Source: Thermoguttaceae bacterium
Lineage (GTDB): Bacteria; Planctomycetota; Planctomycetia; Pirellulales; Thermoguttaceae
Direction: 5' to 3'
Assembly (NCBI GenBank): GCA_017454585.1
Contig: JAFTCU010000267.1
Location: 1-6,377 of the forward strand
Length of the DNA stretch: 6,377 nt
Shown here: positions 5,806 to 6,377 of the stretch, in pieces
How positions within the stretch are numbered: position 1 is the first letter of the stretch
Layout of the letters: every line of letters starts with the position of its first letter
Translations under genes and position numbers: made by a program
The notes under the pieces: model-generated
Seen by the model: the letters and a program-made list of their open reading frames with translations, nothing else
The model's database searches: none
What the model was told of the DNA's origin: nothing

Positions 5806-6377
5806 ATGAAATTTTGCCCCAAATGTAATCGCTCGATTCCAGATTATGTGACCCACTGCCCGTTTGAGGACTGCGGCGCTGAGATCCCCACGAATGCGCC
5901 ATCCTCTTCGGAATTTACGGGGACCATTCCGCCAGCTCCTCCGATTCCTGGCATGCAGAGGGGTACATCTGTCCATGCGCCGTTCACTGGGACGATTCCA
6001 GCAGCACCACCAATTCCGGGGATGAAAGAAACTGCACCTCATGGGCCTTTCACGGGCAAAATCCCTTCCGCCCCGCCGATTCCCGGGATGAACGCCGAGC
6101 CGACCGGAAAAGAATCGGAATCTCACGGACCTTTTACGGGCAAAATCCCTTCCGCGCCTCCGAGTCCGGGAATGAACGCCGAGCCGGCCGGAAAAGAATC
6201 GGAATCTCACGGGCCTTTCACGGGCAAAATCCCTTCCGCCCCACCGATCCCGGGGATGAACGCCGAGCCGGCCGGAAAAGAATCGGAATCTCACGGACCT
6301 TTTACGGGCAAAATCCCTTCTGCACCACCGATTCCCGGGATGAACGCCGAGCCGACCGGAAAAGAATCGGAATCTCA
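5806..6377 (+). CDS. Zinc-ribbon protein with proline-rich tandem repeats, C-terminus outside the window
   Basis: The frame opens at 5806 (ATG, preceded by GAGG at 7 nt) and has no stop before the window edge, giving 190 complete codons. There is no signal peptide. Residues 1-28 form a compact zinc ribbon: CPKC (4-7) and CPFEDC (18-23), the usual two cysteine pairs though the second has four residues between its Cys. From residue 37 onward the protein is a series of repeats with the core FTGKIPSAPPIPGM. Two degenerate units of 23 and 22 aa are followed by at least four 28-aa units that add NAEPTGKESESHGP. Such Pro-rich repeats are probably extended or disordered and could be a spacer or docking array. 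The start is 48 nt after the vWA gene, with no strong terminator between, so it is likely the fourth gene of the cluster. Any domain beyond the repeat is not visible. Confidence 0.88.
   Translation, partial: MKFCPKCNRSIPDYVTHCPFEDCGAEIPTNAPSSSEFTGTIPPAPPIPGMQRGTSVHAPFTGTIPAAPPIPGMKETAPHGPFTGKIPSAPPIPGMNAEPTGKESESHGPFTGKIPSAPPSPGMNAEPAGKESESHGPFTGKIPSAPPIPGMNAEPAGKESESHGPFTGKIPSAPPIPGMNAEPTGKESES
5914..6377 (+). repeat. In-gene tandem repeat, 84-bp units, continuing past the window edge
   Basis: Units begin at 5914 (69 bp), 5983 (66 bp), 6049 (84 bp), 6133 (84 bp), 6217 (84 bp) and 6301 (77 bp seen). The last four are nearly identical; units 6049 and 6217 differ at only 4 of 84 positions. Most changes fall in the first half of the unit and many are synonymous. 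The first two units match only the FTG.IP.APPIPGM core. This gradient indicates recent expansion of the later units. Confidence 0.95.

Noticed and set aside
5713..6294. A 193-codon minus-strand frame with Arg/Phe/Gly repeats
   Set aside because: It is the antisense shadow of the 84-bp repeat array. The plus strand has the zinc ribbon, the RBS and the operon position.

Overview
The window looks like chromosomal DNA of a Gram-negative-type bacterium. My best guess is the Planctomycetota or another PVC group. The reasons are large, low-complexity secreted proteins of unknown function, AT-rich intergenic DNA beside moderately GC-rich genes, Shine-Dalgarno-led genes, and a tRNA with no encoded CCA. 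This assignment is inference, because no taxonomic marker gene is present. There are no insertion sequences, integrases, phage genes or CRISPR arrays.

Left part (1-1376, all minus strand): a tRNA-Ser(GCU) with its own promoter and intrinsic terminator, then two tightly spaced genes for unrecognised membrane proteins. The second of these runs off the left edge of the window.

Middle (1377-1678): an intergenic region of about 300 bp with no gene. It separates the minus-strand block from a plus-strand block and holds the tRNA promoter, a set of roughly helically spaced A/T tracts, a perfect TATAAT box and a small inverted repeat.

Right part (1679-6377, all plus strand): four genes that look like one unit. 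They are (1) a 774-aa exported protein with His/Asp/Gly/Val repeats, a Gly-Pro/CPCG segment and a propeller-like C-terminal region, with codon use suggesting strong expression; (2) a 178-aa exported protein carrying a short motif reminiscent of secretin C-termini; (3) a 373-aa single-pass membrane protein with an outward-facing von Willebrand factor A (vWA) domain; and (4) a zinc-ribbon protein with a proline-rich tandem repeat, cut by the right edge. A strong GC hairpin after gene 1 probably makes it more abundant than genes 2-4. Together they suggest a cell-envelope assembly: an abundant exported component, an accessory exported protein, a membrane-anchored metal- or ligand-binding adaptor and a probably cytoplasmic scaffold. 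I do not recognise this combination as a named system.
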